Source: Rhodopirellula europaea 6C
GTDB lineage: Bacteria > Planctomycetota > Planctomycetia > Pirellulales > Pirellulaceae
Direction: 5' to 3'
Assembly: GCF_000338295.1 (NCBI RefSeq)
Contig: NZ_ANMO01000096.1
Location: forward strand, 1 to 50,895
DNA length: 50,895 bases
Part shown: piece by piece, positions 16,099 through 26,128 of the stretch
How positions within the stretch are numbered: the stretch's first letter is position 1
Layout: every line of letters starts with the position of its first letter
Translations under genes and position numbers: made by a program
The notes under the pieces: model-generated
The model's input: only the letters and a program-made list of their open reading frames with translations
Database searches by the model: none
Told to the model about the DNA's origin: nothing

Positions 16099-19000
16099 AT
16101 GCATTTTAGCTATCGGTCGTTGTTCACGGCTCTTTTTTGTTTCGCGGTCCTGGCGAGTGACGCGTTTTCTCAGGATCGTCCGAATGTCATCGTTGTTCTG
16201 GCGGATGACTTGGGCTATTCGGATCTCGGTTGCTACGGCGGTGAGATCAGCACGCCTCACATCGACGAGCTGGCCGCGGACGGCGTCAAGCTGACTCAAG
16301 TTTACAACTCCGCACGTTGCTGCCCCAGCCGCGCCTCCCTCATGACCGGTTTGTATCCGACTCAAGCCGGGATTGGCGATTTCACGACAAGTGAACCAAG
16401 TCAGACTCGAGGGCCAGGGTACCTGGGTCGGCTTCGCGATGACTGCGTGACAATGGCCGAAGTGCTGAAGCCGGAAGGGTATGGTTGCTACTACGTCGGG
16501 AAGTGGCACCTGCATCCGAAAACCGGACCTATCGAGCGTGGCTTTGACGAGTTTTATGGCTACACCAACGGTCATTCGCACGACCAATACGACGCCGATT
16601 ACTACATCCGGTTGCCCGAGGGACGCTCGAAAGAAATCGAACCACCGGCGGATCAGTTTTATGCGACCGATGTGTTCAACGATTACGCCATTGAATTCAT
16701 TCGCCAAGGGCAATCCACCGATCAGCCATGGTTTCTATTTCTAGGACATTCTTCGCCGCACTTTCCCGTGCAAGCACCTGCTGAACGAGCAGACAAGTAT
16801 GAGTCGATTTATTCACGCGGATGGGACGTGCTGCGAGAGGAACGGTTCCAAAGAATGCGGCAGCTTGGTTTGGTAGACGGCAAGCAATGGACTTTGCCAC
16901 CGAGAGAGATTGTTCCTGTTGATCGGGATGACATCGCGAATGGATTTGCTGGAGAACAGAATCCAGCGTGGGATTCGTTGGAATCCGATCGGCAAAAAGA
17001 TCTTGCTCGTCGGATGTCCGTTTTCGCAGCGATGGTGGAATGCGTCGATCACGGTGTCGGCCGAATCGTTGATCACCTGAAGCAGACCGGAGACTTTGAC
17101 AACACACTGATTCTCTTTCTCAGCGACAACGGTGCTTGTTACGAGTGGGGACCGTTCGGGTTCGACGGCGTCTCGAGACGTGGCGAAACGATTTTGCGAA
17201 CTGGTGAGCAAGTGCGGGACATCGGCGGACGTGGGACTCATCAATCGTATGGGAGTGCTTGGGCCAATCTTGGTAACACACCGTTTCGAATGTACAAGCA
17301 CTTCACGCATGAGGGCGGCATTAGCACGCCGTTCATCGCTCATTGGCCGAAGGGCATCGGCAAACGGGACGATTGGGTTCGCGAACCTGCACACATGATG
17401 GATGTTTTGCCCACGGTGTTGGAGGCGGCCGGAGGCGAATATCCATCCAGTTTCGCGGGCCATTCAATCCAACCGTTGGAAGGAAAAAGCTTGCTGCCCG
17501 TGATGCGTGGCGAATCATCGCCACCTCGCGAAATTGGGTTTGACCACCAAGCGGCTCATGCGTTTCGCGATGGAGATTGGAAGATCGTCTATTCGAAACG
17601 AATGCCCAAGAAACTGTCGTGGGAACTTTACAATCTCGCGGAAGATCGTTGTGAGCTCAACAATCTTGCTGACCAGCATTCGCAGCGATTGGCGTCGATG
17701 GTCTCCCGATGGGAAGCGTGGGCTAAACGAGTCGGTGTGACTTGGGAGCCCTACGCCGGTACCGAAAAAGCAACGTCCGCGACCAAGGAGGCTGAATCGC
17801 CGCTGATTGCGAATCGAAGGCTGACGGTGTTCGCTGACGTTGAAGCGGACAATCCGAGCGGCGTTGCGATGGCTCAAGGTGGCATCCAACATGGCTACGC
17901 TTTGCATTTCGTCGATGGCAAACCGGCGTTCGATGTTCGGGTGGATGGAAAAGTCAAACGATTGATGGGCTCGTCCATTGTTCACAGACGAGTTCGATTG
18001 ACCGCAACCCTGTCAGCGGAACGTATGACGCTGACCATCAACGATGGCGAACCGATCTCGATGAGTTCACCCGGATTGATTCCCGCACAGCCGGTCGACG
18101 GTCTGAGCATTGGATTTGATGAACGGACTGCTGCCGGAGATTACTCCTCACCCAATCGTTTTTCGGGCAGGGTACTGCACTACGATGTCGAGGCAACACG
18201 ACCGGAGGTCACAAAGTCTGCCAGGAAGAACAGCGGAACTTCCAGCGACACCAAGAACAAGCCCAATTTTGTGTTTGTGCTCACCGATGACATCAGCCCG
18301 GATGACTTGAGCGTCTATGGCAACACATTCGTTCCAACTCCAAATCTCGAACGCCTCGCTGCCAGAGGTCTCGTTTTCGACAACGCCTATCTGACGATCA
18401 GTTCGTGTTCGCCAAGTCGTTGTTCAATGATCACAGGTCGCTATCCGCACAACACGGGAGCGCCTGAGTTGCACACGACTTTGCCGGAGACGCAACGGAC
18501 GTTTGTTCAATCGTTGCGGGAAGCGGGATACCACACGGTGATCTCCGGAAAAAACCACATGGCCAAACCCGATGCGTTGGGTTTTGATGTGAGCACAGAT
18601 AGCAAACCGGCCGGCAGTGAGCGTTGGGTGGCGCATCTTCGTGACCGGCCAACGGACCAGCCGTTTTTCTGCTGGTTTGCATCGCACGACGCTCACTCTC
18701 CATTCACGCCAAACGAAGACGCTCCGAAGTTCGACGCCCAATCGACTGGCGTGCCACCGATGTTGTTTGACGGTGAAGGCACACGCGGCCAATTGGCTGG
18801 GTACTACCACGAGGTCGCACGCACCGACTACGCCGTCGGGCAAGTGGTGGAAGAACTGAAACGCCAGAAGATTCTGGACAACACGTACATCATCTATTGC
18901 AGCGACAACGGCCGGCCGTTTCCGCGCTGCAAGACGTACTTGTACGACAGCGGAATCAAAACTCCATTGATCATCTCGGGGCCAAACGTTGCGACTGGGC

Positions 19001-20856
19001 GGACGAATTCAATCGTCAGTTCAATCGACTTCGCACCCACAATCCTGGAACTTGCCGGCGTTGCGTGTCCGGAAACGGTGCAAGGAGTCAGTGCCGTGGA
19101 CGTCCTTGGCGATCCGAATGCAGTCACTCGCGAGGTCGCGTTTGCAGAGCGAAATTGGCACGTGTTTCAAAACCACGAGCGGGCTGTTCGAGCCGGAGAT
19201 TGGCTTTACATCTGGAATGCTTGGCCGGAACGGCACAACTTGTCGGGCGAAAGTGCGTCGTACAGCTTCGCTGCCGCACGTGAACTGTGGGAGGCCGCCG
19301 AAGTGGGCAAGCTCACCGAAGCTCAAGCATTACTGACACAAAAGCCTCAGCCGGTCGAGATGCTATTCCACGTGGAGAAAGATCCAAATCAGTTTGTCAA
19401 TTTGGCTGCAATGCCGGAACACCAAACAACGCTACAACAACTGCGCACGTTGCTGGACCAGTGGAAGGAAGAAACTGGCGACAGTGTTCCCAGGCATCCG
19501 ACCGTTGATCGCCAATCGTTGCATGCCTCCGGCGCGAGCGGAGGAATGAAGCGAGGTGAATACCCAGGAGCTGATAACAACTGCACGGCGATCAATGCGG
19601 CCGGTCCGATCATGCTGCAGGACGATGCGTCGACTTTGTCTGCGAACTTGTCGAAGCCAGAAACATCAGACATGAAAGCTTCCATGGCCGCCGACACTGA
19701 GACACAGGAAGCCGCGATAGATGAGAGCAAGGCGGACCAGTTCCCTGACTCGGCCTTTGTCGAGGTGCCAACGGATCGCATTCCAGAACCGGTCATGGAT
19801 CCGGAGACCATTCGAGCGGGATTGCAGTCTCACGACCGCGCACTGTTCATCAAAGCTGGCTGGATTCGCGATCCGTACATCACATCAGGACCCGCCGGAT
19901 ATTTCTATCTCACCGGAACCCAACCGAACGAAGGTGAACCGCGAGAACAAACGAATCCCTACAACATCGGTCTGGGTGACCAGAGCATTGTGGGAAGTCA
20001 GGTGCGTGCCTATCGCAGCAAGGATCTCGTCGAGTGGGAATCGCTCGGCGCGATCTTCGATACCGGCGACACTTGGAAGGCAAAGCAGGGACGCAAGACT
20101 GCGAAAGACAGGATTTGGGCGCCCGAGGTTCATTGGATGCCGAAACTTGGAAATAGGGGACGTTGGGCGTTGGTGCATTGCCCGAAACAGCACTCCAGTT
20201 TTGTGCTTTCAAAGGACGAGAGACTCTCGGGACCTTGGACGCATCCGATGAAAGGCAAGATGGGACCTCGTCACGATCCATCGCTGTTCACCAACGACGA
20301 TGGAACGGTTTGGATGTTGTGGCAGAACACATCTGTAGCTCCCCTAACGAAGGACCTTTCGGGTTACGCCGCCGAACCCACTCGCATTGATCCCTCGGGG
20401 ACTCGCCCGGGGCCGGATGGAGAACCCATCCGTCGAATCGGTCACGAGGGTGCCACGATGATCAAAGTCGGTGGCAAATACGTTCATCTCGGAACAGCGT
20501 GGTCGACTGACCAGGGCCGCAAAGGTTCCTACAACCTGTACTACAGCGTGGCTGACGAAATCACCGGTCCTTACGGACCTCGGAAATTCGCAGGCCGTTT
20601 TCTGGGACACGGGACTCCCTTTCAAACCCAAGATGGCAAGTGGTGGTGCACCGCATTCTTCAACGCCAATGTGCCTCCTGTTCAGCGGGACGGCATCGAA
20701 GATCGCGACCTCGGCGACAACGCTCAAACCATCAACGAGCAAGGAGTCACGATCGTCCCGCTGGATGTGCGAATGACGGACGATGGCGAAGTTCTGATCC
20801 GAGCCAAAGATCCGGCGTATGCGAACCCGGGGCCAGACGAGTCTCAGAGGTTCTGA
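16099..20856 (+). CDS. sulfatase-sulfatase-GH43-like triple fusion, exported
   Basis: A 1585-residue exported enzyme. After a signal peptide (to about residue 25), a first sulfatase domain runs to about 555; its formylglycine motif is CCPSR with Cys74 as the residue to be converted. A short lectin-like beta domain (about 575-705) follows. A second, different sulfatase (about 720-1130) has CSPSR at Cys770 and resembles the SGSH-like group. After a linker of about 120 residues, a five-bladed propeller resembling GH43 fills 1255-1585: WIRDPY, HDPSLF and HEGATM fit the three acidic catalytic positions. It probably desulfates and then trims a sulfated polysaccharide. Frame is continuous, with no sign of assembly error. 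ATG 16095 is out of frame. Confidence 0.88.
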   Translation: MHFSYRSLFTALFCFAVLASDAFSQDRPNVIVVLADDLGYSDLGCYGGEISTPHIDELAADGVKLTQVYNSARCCPSRASLMTGLYPTQAGIGDFTTSEPSQTRGPGYLGRLRDDCVTMAEVLKPEGYGCYYVGKWHLHPKTGPIERGFDEFYGYTNGHSHDQYDADYYIRLPEGRSKEIEPPADQFYATDVFNDYAIEFIRQGQSTDQPWFLFLGHSSPHFPVQAPAERADKYESIYSRGWDVLREERFQRMRQLGLVDGKQWTLPPREIVPVDRDDIANGFAGEQNPAWDSLESDRQKDLARRMSVFAAMVECVDHGVGRIVDHLKQTGDFDNTLILFLSDNGACYEWGPFGFDGVSRRGETILRTGEQVRDIGGRGTHQSYGSAWANLGNTPFRMYKHFTHEGGISTPFIAHWPKGIGKRDDWVREPAHMMDVLPTVLEAAGGEYPSSFAGHSIQPLEGKSLLPVMRGESSPPREIGFDHQAAHAFRDGDWKIVYSKRMPKKLSWELYNLAEDRCELNNLADQHSQRLASMVSRWEAWAKRVGVTWEPYAGTEKATSATKEAESPLIANRRLTVFADVEADNPSGVAMAQGGIQHGYALHFVDGKPAFDVRVDGKVKRLMGSSIVHRRVRLTATLSAERMTLTINDGEPISMSSPGLIPAQPVDGLSIGFDERTAAGDYSSPNRFSGRVLHYDVEATRPEVTKSARKNSGTSSDTKNKPNFVFVLTDDISPDDLSVYGNTFVPTPNLERLAARGLVFDNAYLTISSCSPSRCSMITGRYPHNTGAPELHTTLPETQRTFVQSLREAGYHTVISGKNHMAKPDALGFDVSTDSKPAGSERWVAHLRDRPTDQPFFCWFASHDAHSPFTPNEDAPKFDAQSTGVPPMLFDGEGTRGQLAGYYHEVARTDYAVGQVVEELKRQKILDNTYIIYCSDNGRPFPRCKTYLYDSGIKTPLIISGPNVATGRTNSIVSSIDFAPTILELAGVACPETVQGVSAVDVLGDPNAVTREVAFAERNWHVFQNHERAVRAGDWLYIWNAWPERHNLSGESASYSFAAARELWEAAEVGKLTEAQALLTQKPQPVEMLFHVEKDPNQFVNLAAMPEHQTTLQQLRTLLDQWKEETGDSVPRHPTVDRQSLHASGASGGMKRGEYPGADNNCTAINAAGPIMLQDDASTLSANLSKPETSDMKASMAADTETQEAAIDESKADQFPDSAFVEVPTDRIPEPVMDPETIRAGLQSHDRALFIKAGWIRDPYITSGPAGYFYLTGTQPNEGEPREQTNPYNIGLGDQSIVGSQVRAYRSKDLVEWESLGAIFDTGDTWKAKQGRKTAKDRIWAPEVHWMPKLGNRGRWALVHCPKQHSSFVLSKDERLSGPWTHPMKGKMGPRHDPSLFTNDDGTVWMLWQNTSVAPLTKDLSGYAAEPTRIDPSGTRPGPDGEPIRRIGHEGATMIKVGGKYVHLGTAWSTDQGRKGSYNLYYSVADEITGPYGPRKFAGRFLGHGTPFQTQDGKWWCTAFFNANVPPVQRDGIEDRDLGDNAQTINEQGVTIVPLDVRMTDDGEVLIRAKDPAYANPGPDESQRF

Positions 20857-20892
20857 TCGGCGATTGACCGGTGATCCTCTGAAATTCGAAAA

Positions 20893-20913
20893 CGAAAGTC
20901 GTCAAGACTTTCG
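20893..20913. terminator. hairpin between convergent genes
   Basis: A perfect 8-bp inverted repeat, CGAAAGTC and GACTTTCG, around a GTCAA loop, in the 85-bp gap between the convergent sulfatase fusion and SHOCT genes. It lacks a poly-T tract, so a terminator role is only suggested by place. Confidence 0.35.
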
Positions 20914-20941
20914 AAGATCGCTGATGATTGACTGGCTGATT

Positions 20942-21823
20942 TTAGATCCGGTCCAGCAAGTCAGATTTTTTGCGATCGAATTCTTCTTGTGTGATGTAGC
21001 CTTTGTCGAGCAAACCGCCGAGGCGATTGAGTGTGTCGAAAACGTCATTCGCGTTGGACGGTTGCGTTTGCGAAGGATTCGATGAGGAAACCGGTGCGGG
21101 CGGAAGCTCAGCAGGAGAAGCCTCTTGCATTGGTTGAGTCGGTCCCGATTGTGGTGGGGCCGGCGTTGGCGGAGTCGGCCCCGGTGGAGCTTGCGGCGTT
21201 TCGGTGACTCCGTTGCGGCTGACGACCGGCAGTGAAGAAAGCGGAACGATTCCGAATTGGCTGGTGAAGGTGATGGAGCCGTCGCCCGATTGCTGTTGAC
21301 TGAATCCGCCAATGTTGTGATGCAACGTGTCGTACAACCAAACGTCATCACCCGTCGCGACCGCCAAACGTTGAGCGTTGGCAAAGTAAGCGTATCGCAT
21401 GTGGTTTTGTGATCCGCTAGCCGAAGGCGATCCAAGTTCGCTGGGCCACCAATTTCTTCGCGGGTCCGGGGCAAACAGACTGTTCTCGGCCGATCCGCCG
21501 CCGGTCTGCTGGTCTTGATAGTTCGAGCCACCGCTTTGGCTTTGTGATTGGAAGACGCCGCTGCTGGTTCCAGTTTGGTTCTCGGCAATTGAACGAGCAC
21601 AGTCATCGCACAACGCGGCAACGCGGTACTTCAAATTCTGATTGAACATATCGCCAATCATCATCATACCGCCGGACATCCACTGTCCCGACCCACCGAA
21701 TTCTGGATGTGAGAACTGGGCCATGCTTCCATTGCCGTTGTAGACCGCCGCCAGCATGTGGCTGACGGCATCGACGGAAAACCCATGGCGATTTGAAAGT
21801 GTCTGGGCGATTTGCTGGCCCAT
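20942..21823 (-). CDS. SHOCT-domain protein
   Basis: A 293-residue protein with a C-terminal SHOCT domain, from DVFDTLNRLGGLLDKGYI to EEFDRKKSDLLDRI, preceded by a proline-rich spacer. The N-terminal half is glycine/glutamine-rich (QWMSGGMMMIGDMFNQ) with a paired-Cys segment CDDCARS and no signal peptide. SHOCT is a short oligomerisation module found at the end of many bacterial proteins; it does not fix a function. ATG 21823 is preferred over a GTG six codons upstream. Monocistronic and convergent with the sulfatase fusion. Confidence 0.75.
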   Translation of the reverse strand: MGQQIAQTLSNRHGFSVDAVSHMLAAVYNGNGSMAQFSHPEFGGSGQWMSGGMMMIGDMFNQNLKYRVAALCDDCARSIAENQTGTSSGVFQSQSQSGGSNYQDQQTGGGSAENSLFAPDPRRNWWPSELGSPSASGSQNHMRYAYFANAQRLAVATGDDVWLYDTLHHNIGGFSQQQSGDGSITFTSQFGIVPLSSLPVVSRNGVTETPQAPPGPTPPTPAPPQSGPTQPMQEASPAELPPAPVSSSNPSQTQPSNANDVFDTLNRLGGLLDKGYITQEEFDRKKSDLLDRI

Positions 21824-22721
21824 GGACGAAAGTGGCAACACGGGAGACTCGCAGAAAACACTGGTGAAAACAAATTGACATCAGGCACTTTACTGACATC
21901 ACTGATCATATTGTCAACCAATTCACCCAGACTTCCTAGGCCAGCGATTTGGGGAGTTGATCGCGCCGGCCTGGGGCATTGTCGGCTGTTCTCGCCCCAT
22001 TGAATGCGGCGAAGATCATGAATGATCAACTGTCGGAATGGTGCCGGACGATTTTCAGGTGCAGGTTCAGCTCGATACGTTCAAATTGGACGATTGATTT
22101 GACCATCGACGCAGTGCCCAATCAATGAAATTTGGTTCAGCGTGACCTCCGATGGCGAGCGTTATCGAAACCAGTGCATGAATCTCGGGCGCTGGTGCTA
22201 CTGGTCATCGCGATCGACGACTAGGCACAACAGCGCAACGATTCATGCCCGAGCTAGGCCGCGAAAATTCAGGCGGCGGGACGTGGGACGCGAGCCAATT
22301 CGCCGGCAAATGAACTGGACATGTTCTTCAACAAGCCACTGCGTTCGAGAAGATGGTGGGTTTGGAGTGGGTGTATCGGTGTTCCGCGAAATTTCTTTGT
22401 ATTCGGAAATCCTCTCAAGTTGAGCAGTGATATGGGGCCACAGTTTTGATTCGCGTCGTATTGGCACATCGCGATGCCAATGGGAATGCAATGTGTGACA
22501 AATCCGCACAATTTTGATGTCAGACGAGTGGTTTCGGTTTGGGGTGGTAACACGTCTGCGATTAAGTGGGACTTGGCAAACTGTGTCGATCGCTGATGTT
22601 GGATCGCGGCGGTGTGATCGTGCCGACCGATTCGCCTCAGTAACGAAACAAGCACATTGTTCGATTGAGCCGGCATCGTCGATCGGCCCTCGGCAATGTC
22701 AACGGCAACAGGAGATGGATC
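21824..22721. other. large intergenic region, no gene recognised
   Basis: About 900 bases between divergent genes. Open frames on both strands here are Arg/Cys/His-rich and look like chance readings. No repeat, hairpin cluster or IS end was noticed. It should hold promoters for both flanking genes. Confidence 0.4.
22710..22714 (+). promoter_or_regulatory. ribosome-binding site that fixes a GTG start
   Basis: AGGAG, seven bases before GTG 22722. Clear Shine-Dalgarno sites are rare in this window, so it supports this start over a TTG at 22665. Confidence 0.7.
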
Positions 22722-23783
22722 GTGAATTGCGTTTGGAAGGCCTCGGCTTTGGCAGTCATCATGGGATGTTGTTTGACGTCGTTTGCTACGGCCGGGCAAT
22801 CCAGTGGTTGTGATCCATTGGGGCTGGTCGGATGCGATGATGTGTGTTGCGATGAGCTTGGTTGCGACGACTGCGGATGTGATTCGTTCTGTGATTCGGT
22901 CGCGTGCCGTGGTTGCAAAGCCGCCGGATGTTTGGCCTCGCTAAAACGACATCTGCGTCCGAGCGATCACTGCTTTGATGACTTCATCAGCCCGATGATC
23001 GACTTTGTTCACTTCGAAGACCCTCGCAACTTGACGGAACTCCGTCCGATCTTTGTGACGCATCAGTTCCCCGCGACGCTTGGGCCAGGGAACATTCCCG
23101 CCGGCGGTTCGGTCCAACTGTTTGCATTGCAGTTCCGAGTGGCATTGACGGAACGACTCAGTCTTATCGCTGTGAAAGACGGTTACATCCTGGACAACAG
23201 CGAAGGCACCTTGGACACGTTGTTGCTGGATTCCGGGTGGGCCGATGTGTCAGCGGGTTTGAAATACAACCTCATTCGCGATACTCAATCGGGAACGTTG
23301 TTGTCCGGCGGATTCACATATGAAATTCCGATGGGCAGCAAGCAATCGTCACAAGCTGTTGGCGATGGCGAATTTCACTTTTTCGCAACGGGCGGTCAAC
23401 GTTTGCTGGGTGGCAATGCCCACATCCTCAGTTCCTTTGGATGGCAATTGCCCGTCGATCAATCGGTTCAAAGCACAACTGTTCATTGGAACAACCACTT
23501 TGACGTGAAATTGACCGACCGGGTTTACCTGTTCACCGAAAACTCTTGGTGGCACTGGGTGGATGAAGCCGAAACCGGTTTGGCTTTGGGTGTCTCGGGC
23601 CAAGACTTGATCAACTTGGGTGCAACCGACGTGGAAGGCAACGACTTGGTCACGCACAACGTCGGGATGAAGTTCAAACCCAACGGCAACTTCGAAGCTG
23701 GCGTTGCGTACGAATTCCCTCTGACGGCATTCAAAGACGTTTTGGAAGACCGAGTGACCGTGGACATGATCTTCCGATATTGA
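22722..23783 (+). CDS. exported Cys-rich protein with outer-membrane beta-barrel-like body
   Basis: A 353-residue exported protein. The GTG at 22722 has a good ribosome-binding site and gives a clean signal peptide (MNCVWKASALAVIMGCCLTS then ATAGQ). Next comes a short, very Cys/Asp-rich segment (about residues 25-65; CDDVCCDELGCDDCGCD), which may bind metal or form disulfides. The remaining 280 residues alternate hydrophobic and polar residues and end in Tyr after MIFRY, typical of a C-terminal beta-strand recognised by the outer-membrane insertion machinery. No catalytic motif was seen. A strong terminator follows 65 bases downstream. Confidence 0.7.
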   Translation: MNCVWKASALAVIMGCCLTSFATAGQSSGCDPLGLVGCDDVCCDELGCDDCGCDSFCDSVACRGCKAAGCLASLKRHLRPSDHCFDDFISPMIDFVHFEDPRNLTELRPIFVTHQFPATLGPGNIPAGGSVQLFALQFRVALTERLSLIAVKDGYILDNSEGTLDTLLLDSGWADVSAGLKYNLIRDTQSGTLLSGGFTYEIPMGSKQSSQAVGDGEFHFFATGGQRLLGGNAHILSSFGWQLPVDQSVQSTTVHWNNHFDVKLTDRVYLFTENSWWHWVDEAETGLALGVSGQDLINLGATDVEGNDLVTHNVGMKFKPNGNFEAGVAYEFPLTAFKDVLEDRVTVDMIFRY

Positions 23784-23847
23784 TCCACGTCACCGATCGA
23801 TCAATCAACACGAATTGATCGATCTATACCGAGCTTGTGGAAGCGAA

Positions 23848-23880
23848 AAGGGCGGTGGTGAATGATTCACCATCGCCCTT
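23848..23880 (+). terminator. strong rho-independent-type hairpin
   Basis: A 15-bp stem: AAGGGCGGTGGTGAA pairs with TTCACCATCGCCCTT through a TGA loop, with only one G-T wobble. It lies 65 bases after the beta-barrel gene, in a convergent gap, and could stop both directions. Confidence 0.75.
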
Positions 23881-23999
23881 CGTTGTTTGCATGATCGTTG
23901 TTGATCATTGTCTTTTGGCATTTGATCCTTTTCGGGAAGCGGTGTTGCTTCCACGTGCGACCGGAGCCAACGCCAAACGGCTCACATGATTCTGCCCGA

Positions 24000-25139
24000 T
24001 CATTCCTGCCGACCTGCGGAAGGTTTGACCGTCCAAGATTCCTGATGGCTGAATTGGTCGAGCGTGCCTTCTCCGGTCAGCCACATCAAAGGGATTTGGA
24101 AGTATGGGGCTCGGTAGTCACCGTGAAGGTCCGTGTCGAATTCAACGCCAGGATCTACGTGATAGGTGATGAAATCACCGTCGGACTGTCCGAAGTATTG
24201 CAGTTTCGTTTGGGTGCGGTCGTGAATGATCGCCGAAGAGGTATCCAAAGGAATCCAGCCAACGTCTTGAGCGTAGAACTCCGCGATCACGTGGTACTGG
24301 TAGTACGGTTGGTCGTTGATCGTCTCGCCTGGATTGGCTGAGATCGCCCATCGGCCCGAAAGGATTCGTGCTGGCACGCCTTCGCTTCGCATGACGGTGG
24401 CGAAAAGAGTGGAGAGACCACCGCAGTCAGTTGCATCCGATTGGCACAACAGGGATGCGGTTCTGTCTTCGCTTGGGACATACGAATACTGGTATGTGTT
24501 GGCGAGCCTTTGGAACACTCGTTGAGCGAATCGGACTTCGCCCTCCGTCCGAATGCGTCGAAACCGATTCTTCGTTTTCCACTTTTGGAATGCTTCGGAC
24601 TGAAAGTCGTACTCTGGCGTCGCCCGCAGAAAGATCGCTCGGTCTTTGTCTGAGAGCGAATCGACTGACGGGTTCGCTGAGATGGCTCGCTTGTCGAATT
24701 GCAACGATCGAGCAAACAATTGGATTTCGTCATCGCATCGGAACTGGGCGGAACTGGTTTGCGAATCATCCACCACCTCGATGCGACTCCGGCGAATGAT
24801 CCGCTTCAACACAGACTTATCTGTGATGCGTTCGCTGGTGGGTGTGGTGCTGGCGTTCACCAATGTTTGACCGGGCAAGTTCGGGGGCACCGGCATGGCG
24901 AAAACCCAGGTGTCGGCTTTCACCGATGGGATGTCGACCGCGAAGGTGAGCGTCGCGGTGACTCGTTTGGCCGGAGTACGAACGATCGAGAATCCTCGAT
25001 TGAGACCCCCGGGAATTTTCGGCACTTCAGTCGCCGTTGGGGCCTGTCTGTTCACGGCGTTGTCTTGCGCCTGTGCATCAGTCAGGCACAAGCCCGCGAA
25101 CATAATCGCAGCGAGAAATAGCGTTTTGGCTGAATGCAT
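24000..25139 (-). CDS. secreted transglutaminase-like protein
   Basis: A 379-residue exported protein; the ATG at 25139 begins a signal peptide (MHSAKTLFLAAIMFAG to AQAQ). The C-terminal half has a transglutaminase-like cysteine-protease core. Its catalytic Cys is in TDCGGLSTLF (about residue 237), His in YQYHVIAEFY (about 281) and Asp in WIPLDTS (about 297), with the usual GVPARILSG between Cys and His. Such proteins are proteases or amidases rather than cross-linkers. The N-terminal 150 residues, a beta-rich domain, are unrecognised. It likely acts in the periplasm on a protein or peptide; no partner gene is obvious. Confidence 0.85.
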   Translation of the reverse strand: MHSAKTLFLAAIMFAGLCLTDAQAQDNAVNRQAPTATEVPKIPGGLNRGFSIVRTPAKRVTATLTFAVDIPSVKADTWVFAMPVPPNLPGQTLVNASTTPTSERITDKSVLKRIIRRSRIEVVDDSQTSSAQFRCDDEIQLFARSLQFDKRAISANPSVDSLSDKDRAIFLRATPEYDFQSEAFQKWKTKNRFRRIRTEGEVRFAQRVFQRLANTYQYSYVPSEDRTASLLCQSDATDCGGLSTLFATVMRSEGVPARILSGRWAISANPGETINDQPYYQYHVIAEFYAQDVGWIPLDTSSAIIHDRTQTKLQYFGQSDGDFITYHVDPGVEFDTDLHGDYRAPYFQIPLMWLTGEGTLDQFSHQESWTVKPSAGRQE

Positions 25140-25282
25140 TAGTGGGACACCGCTTGGAATTGTCGCTGGTGGGTGAATCAGCAGCCCACGATCAAATCGA
25201 CGAATGCCAAGCATAGCAGTCAAAACCGCCGTCTGCATTTTGTCGGCGATCGACAGGAAGTCAGGTCGCTTCAGGAGCTGGA

Positions 25283-25807
25283 CTATTGCAGCGACCGCGG
25301 CAAAACGGTCACTCGCCGGATATCACCGACATAGTTGTCGCCGATCAGTGCCATCAACCCATCCAAGAATTCGCGTGCTTTGGCGTTGCTGTCGAAGGTG
25401 TCGACGTATTGCCAGTCCATATCGGGTGTGTAGCTCTTGATGTAGTAGTCCATGTTTTTCGGATTGCGTTGCATTTCCAGCAACGCGAAAAGCTCTGCTT
25501 CCTCATGGGTGTCGAAGAATCGATCTTGGACATGCATCCCGCCGGCGGCTTCGCCCGGGCTGAACCATCCCCCATCCTGTCGCAGGAAGACTTGATATTG
25601 CTGCTTCTTCGACGTGTCTTCCGCGATCCAGACTTCGTAGTCCGTCATCGCGATCGCTTCCAACCATTCCGCTTCGAGAGTTCCTTGATCTGCTTTCCGG
25701 ATAGGAGGCTGGGTTGGGGATGCGTGCTCGTACCTTGGCTTGTACTGCGCCTCAGCGTTGGCCAGGAAACAGACGCTAAAGATGACGGTGAGGCTGAGTT
25801 GACGCAT
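25283..25807 (-). CDS. hypothetical secreted protein, 174 residues
   Basis: Starts with a clear signal peptide (MRQLSLTVIFSVCFLANAEAQ). The mature part is acidic and aromatic-rich, with an alternating pattern around YEVWIAEDTSKKQQYQVFLR and DWQYVDTFDSNAKAREFLDG that suggests a small alpha/beta domain. I recognise no family. It lies upstream of the transglutaminase-like gene on the same strand with a gap of about 140 bases, so it may have its own promoter or share one. Confidence 0.6.
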   Translation of the reverse strand: MRQLSLTVIFSVCFLANAEAQYKPRYEHASPTQPPIRKADQGTLEAEWLEAIAMTDYEVWIAEDTSKKQQYQVFLRQDGGWFSPGEAAGGMHVQDRFFDTHEEAELFALLEMQRNPKNMDYYIKSYTPDMDWQYVDTFDSNAKAREFLDGLMALIGDNYVGDIRRVTVLPRSLQ

Positions 25808-26128
25808 GACTTCGATCCGTGCCGGTGAAGGGGGGAATTGGGGCAACACTCCACCCAGCGGACCGAACCATTGTTTGTTACTTCAAAAGGTTTGGTTGAT
25901 GCGAATTTCTTCCCTGAAAAGGCTGTCCCACGATTGCCCCTGCCACACGGCGGCGGAAGGTACGAACGCCGCTGCTGTCACCCCCTCGCGGGTTGCTGCA
26001 AGCGATCTGTCGCGAAGGTTTGTTTTTTTGGAGTTCTGGGCGGAACGGTAGGCTGCATACCGAACGCTTGCGAATCTGCTAGATTGTGCATCGATGAACA
26101 ATCCAGGCGAACTGCGAAGGGAACTCGA
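25808..26128. other. divergent upstream region, no gene seen
   Basis: Promoter-bearing gap between the small secreted-protein gene and the Idh/MocA-like gene. A run of T occurs near 26022-26029. Frames extending the downstream gene upstream of its GTG have non-coding composition. Confidence 0.35.

Noticed and set aside
22269-22799. A 176-codon minus-strand open frame in the large gap
   Set aside because: His/Ser/Arg-rich composition, no signal or domain pattern, and it crosses the start and ribosome site of the real plus-strand gene.
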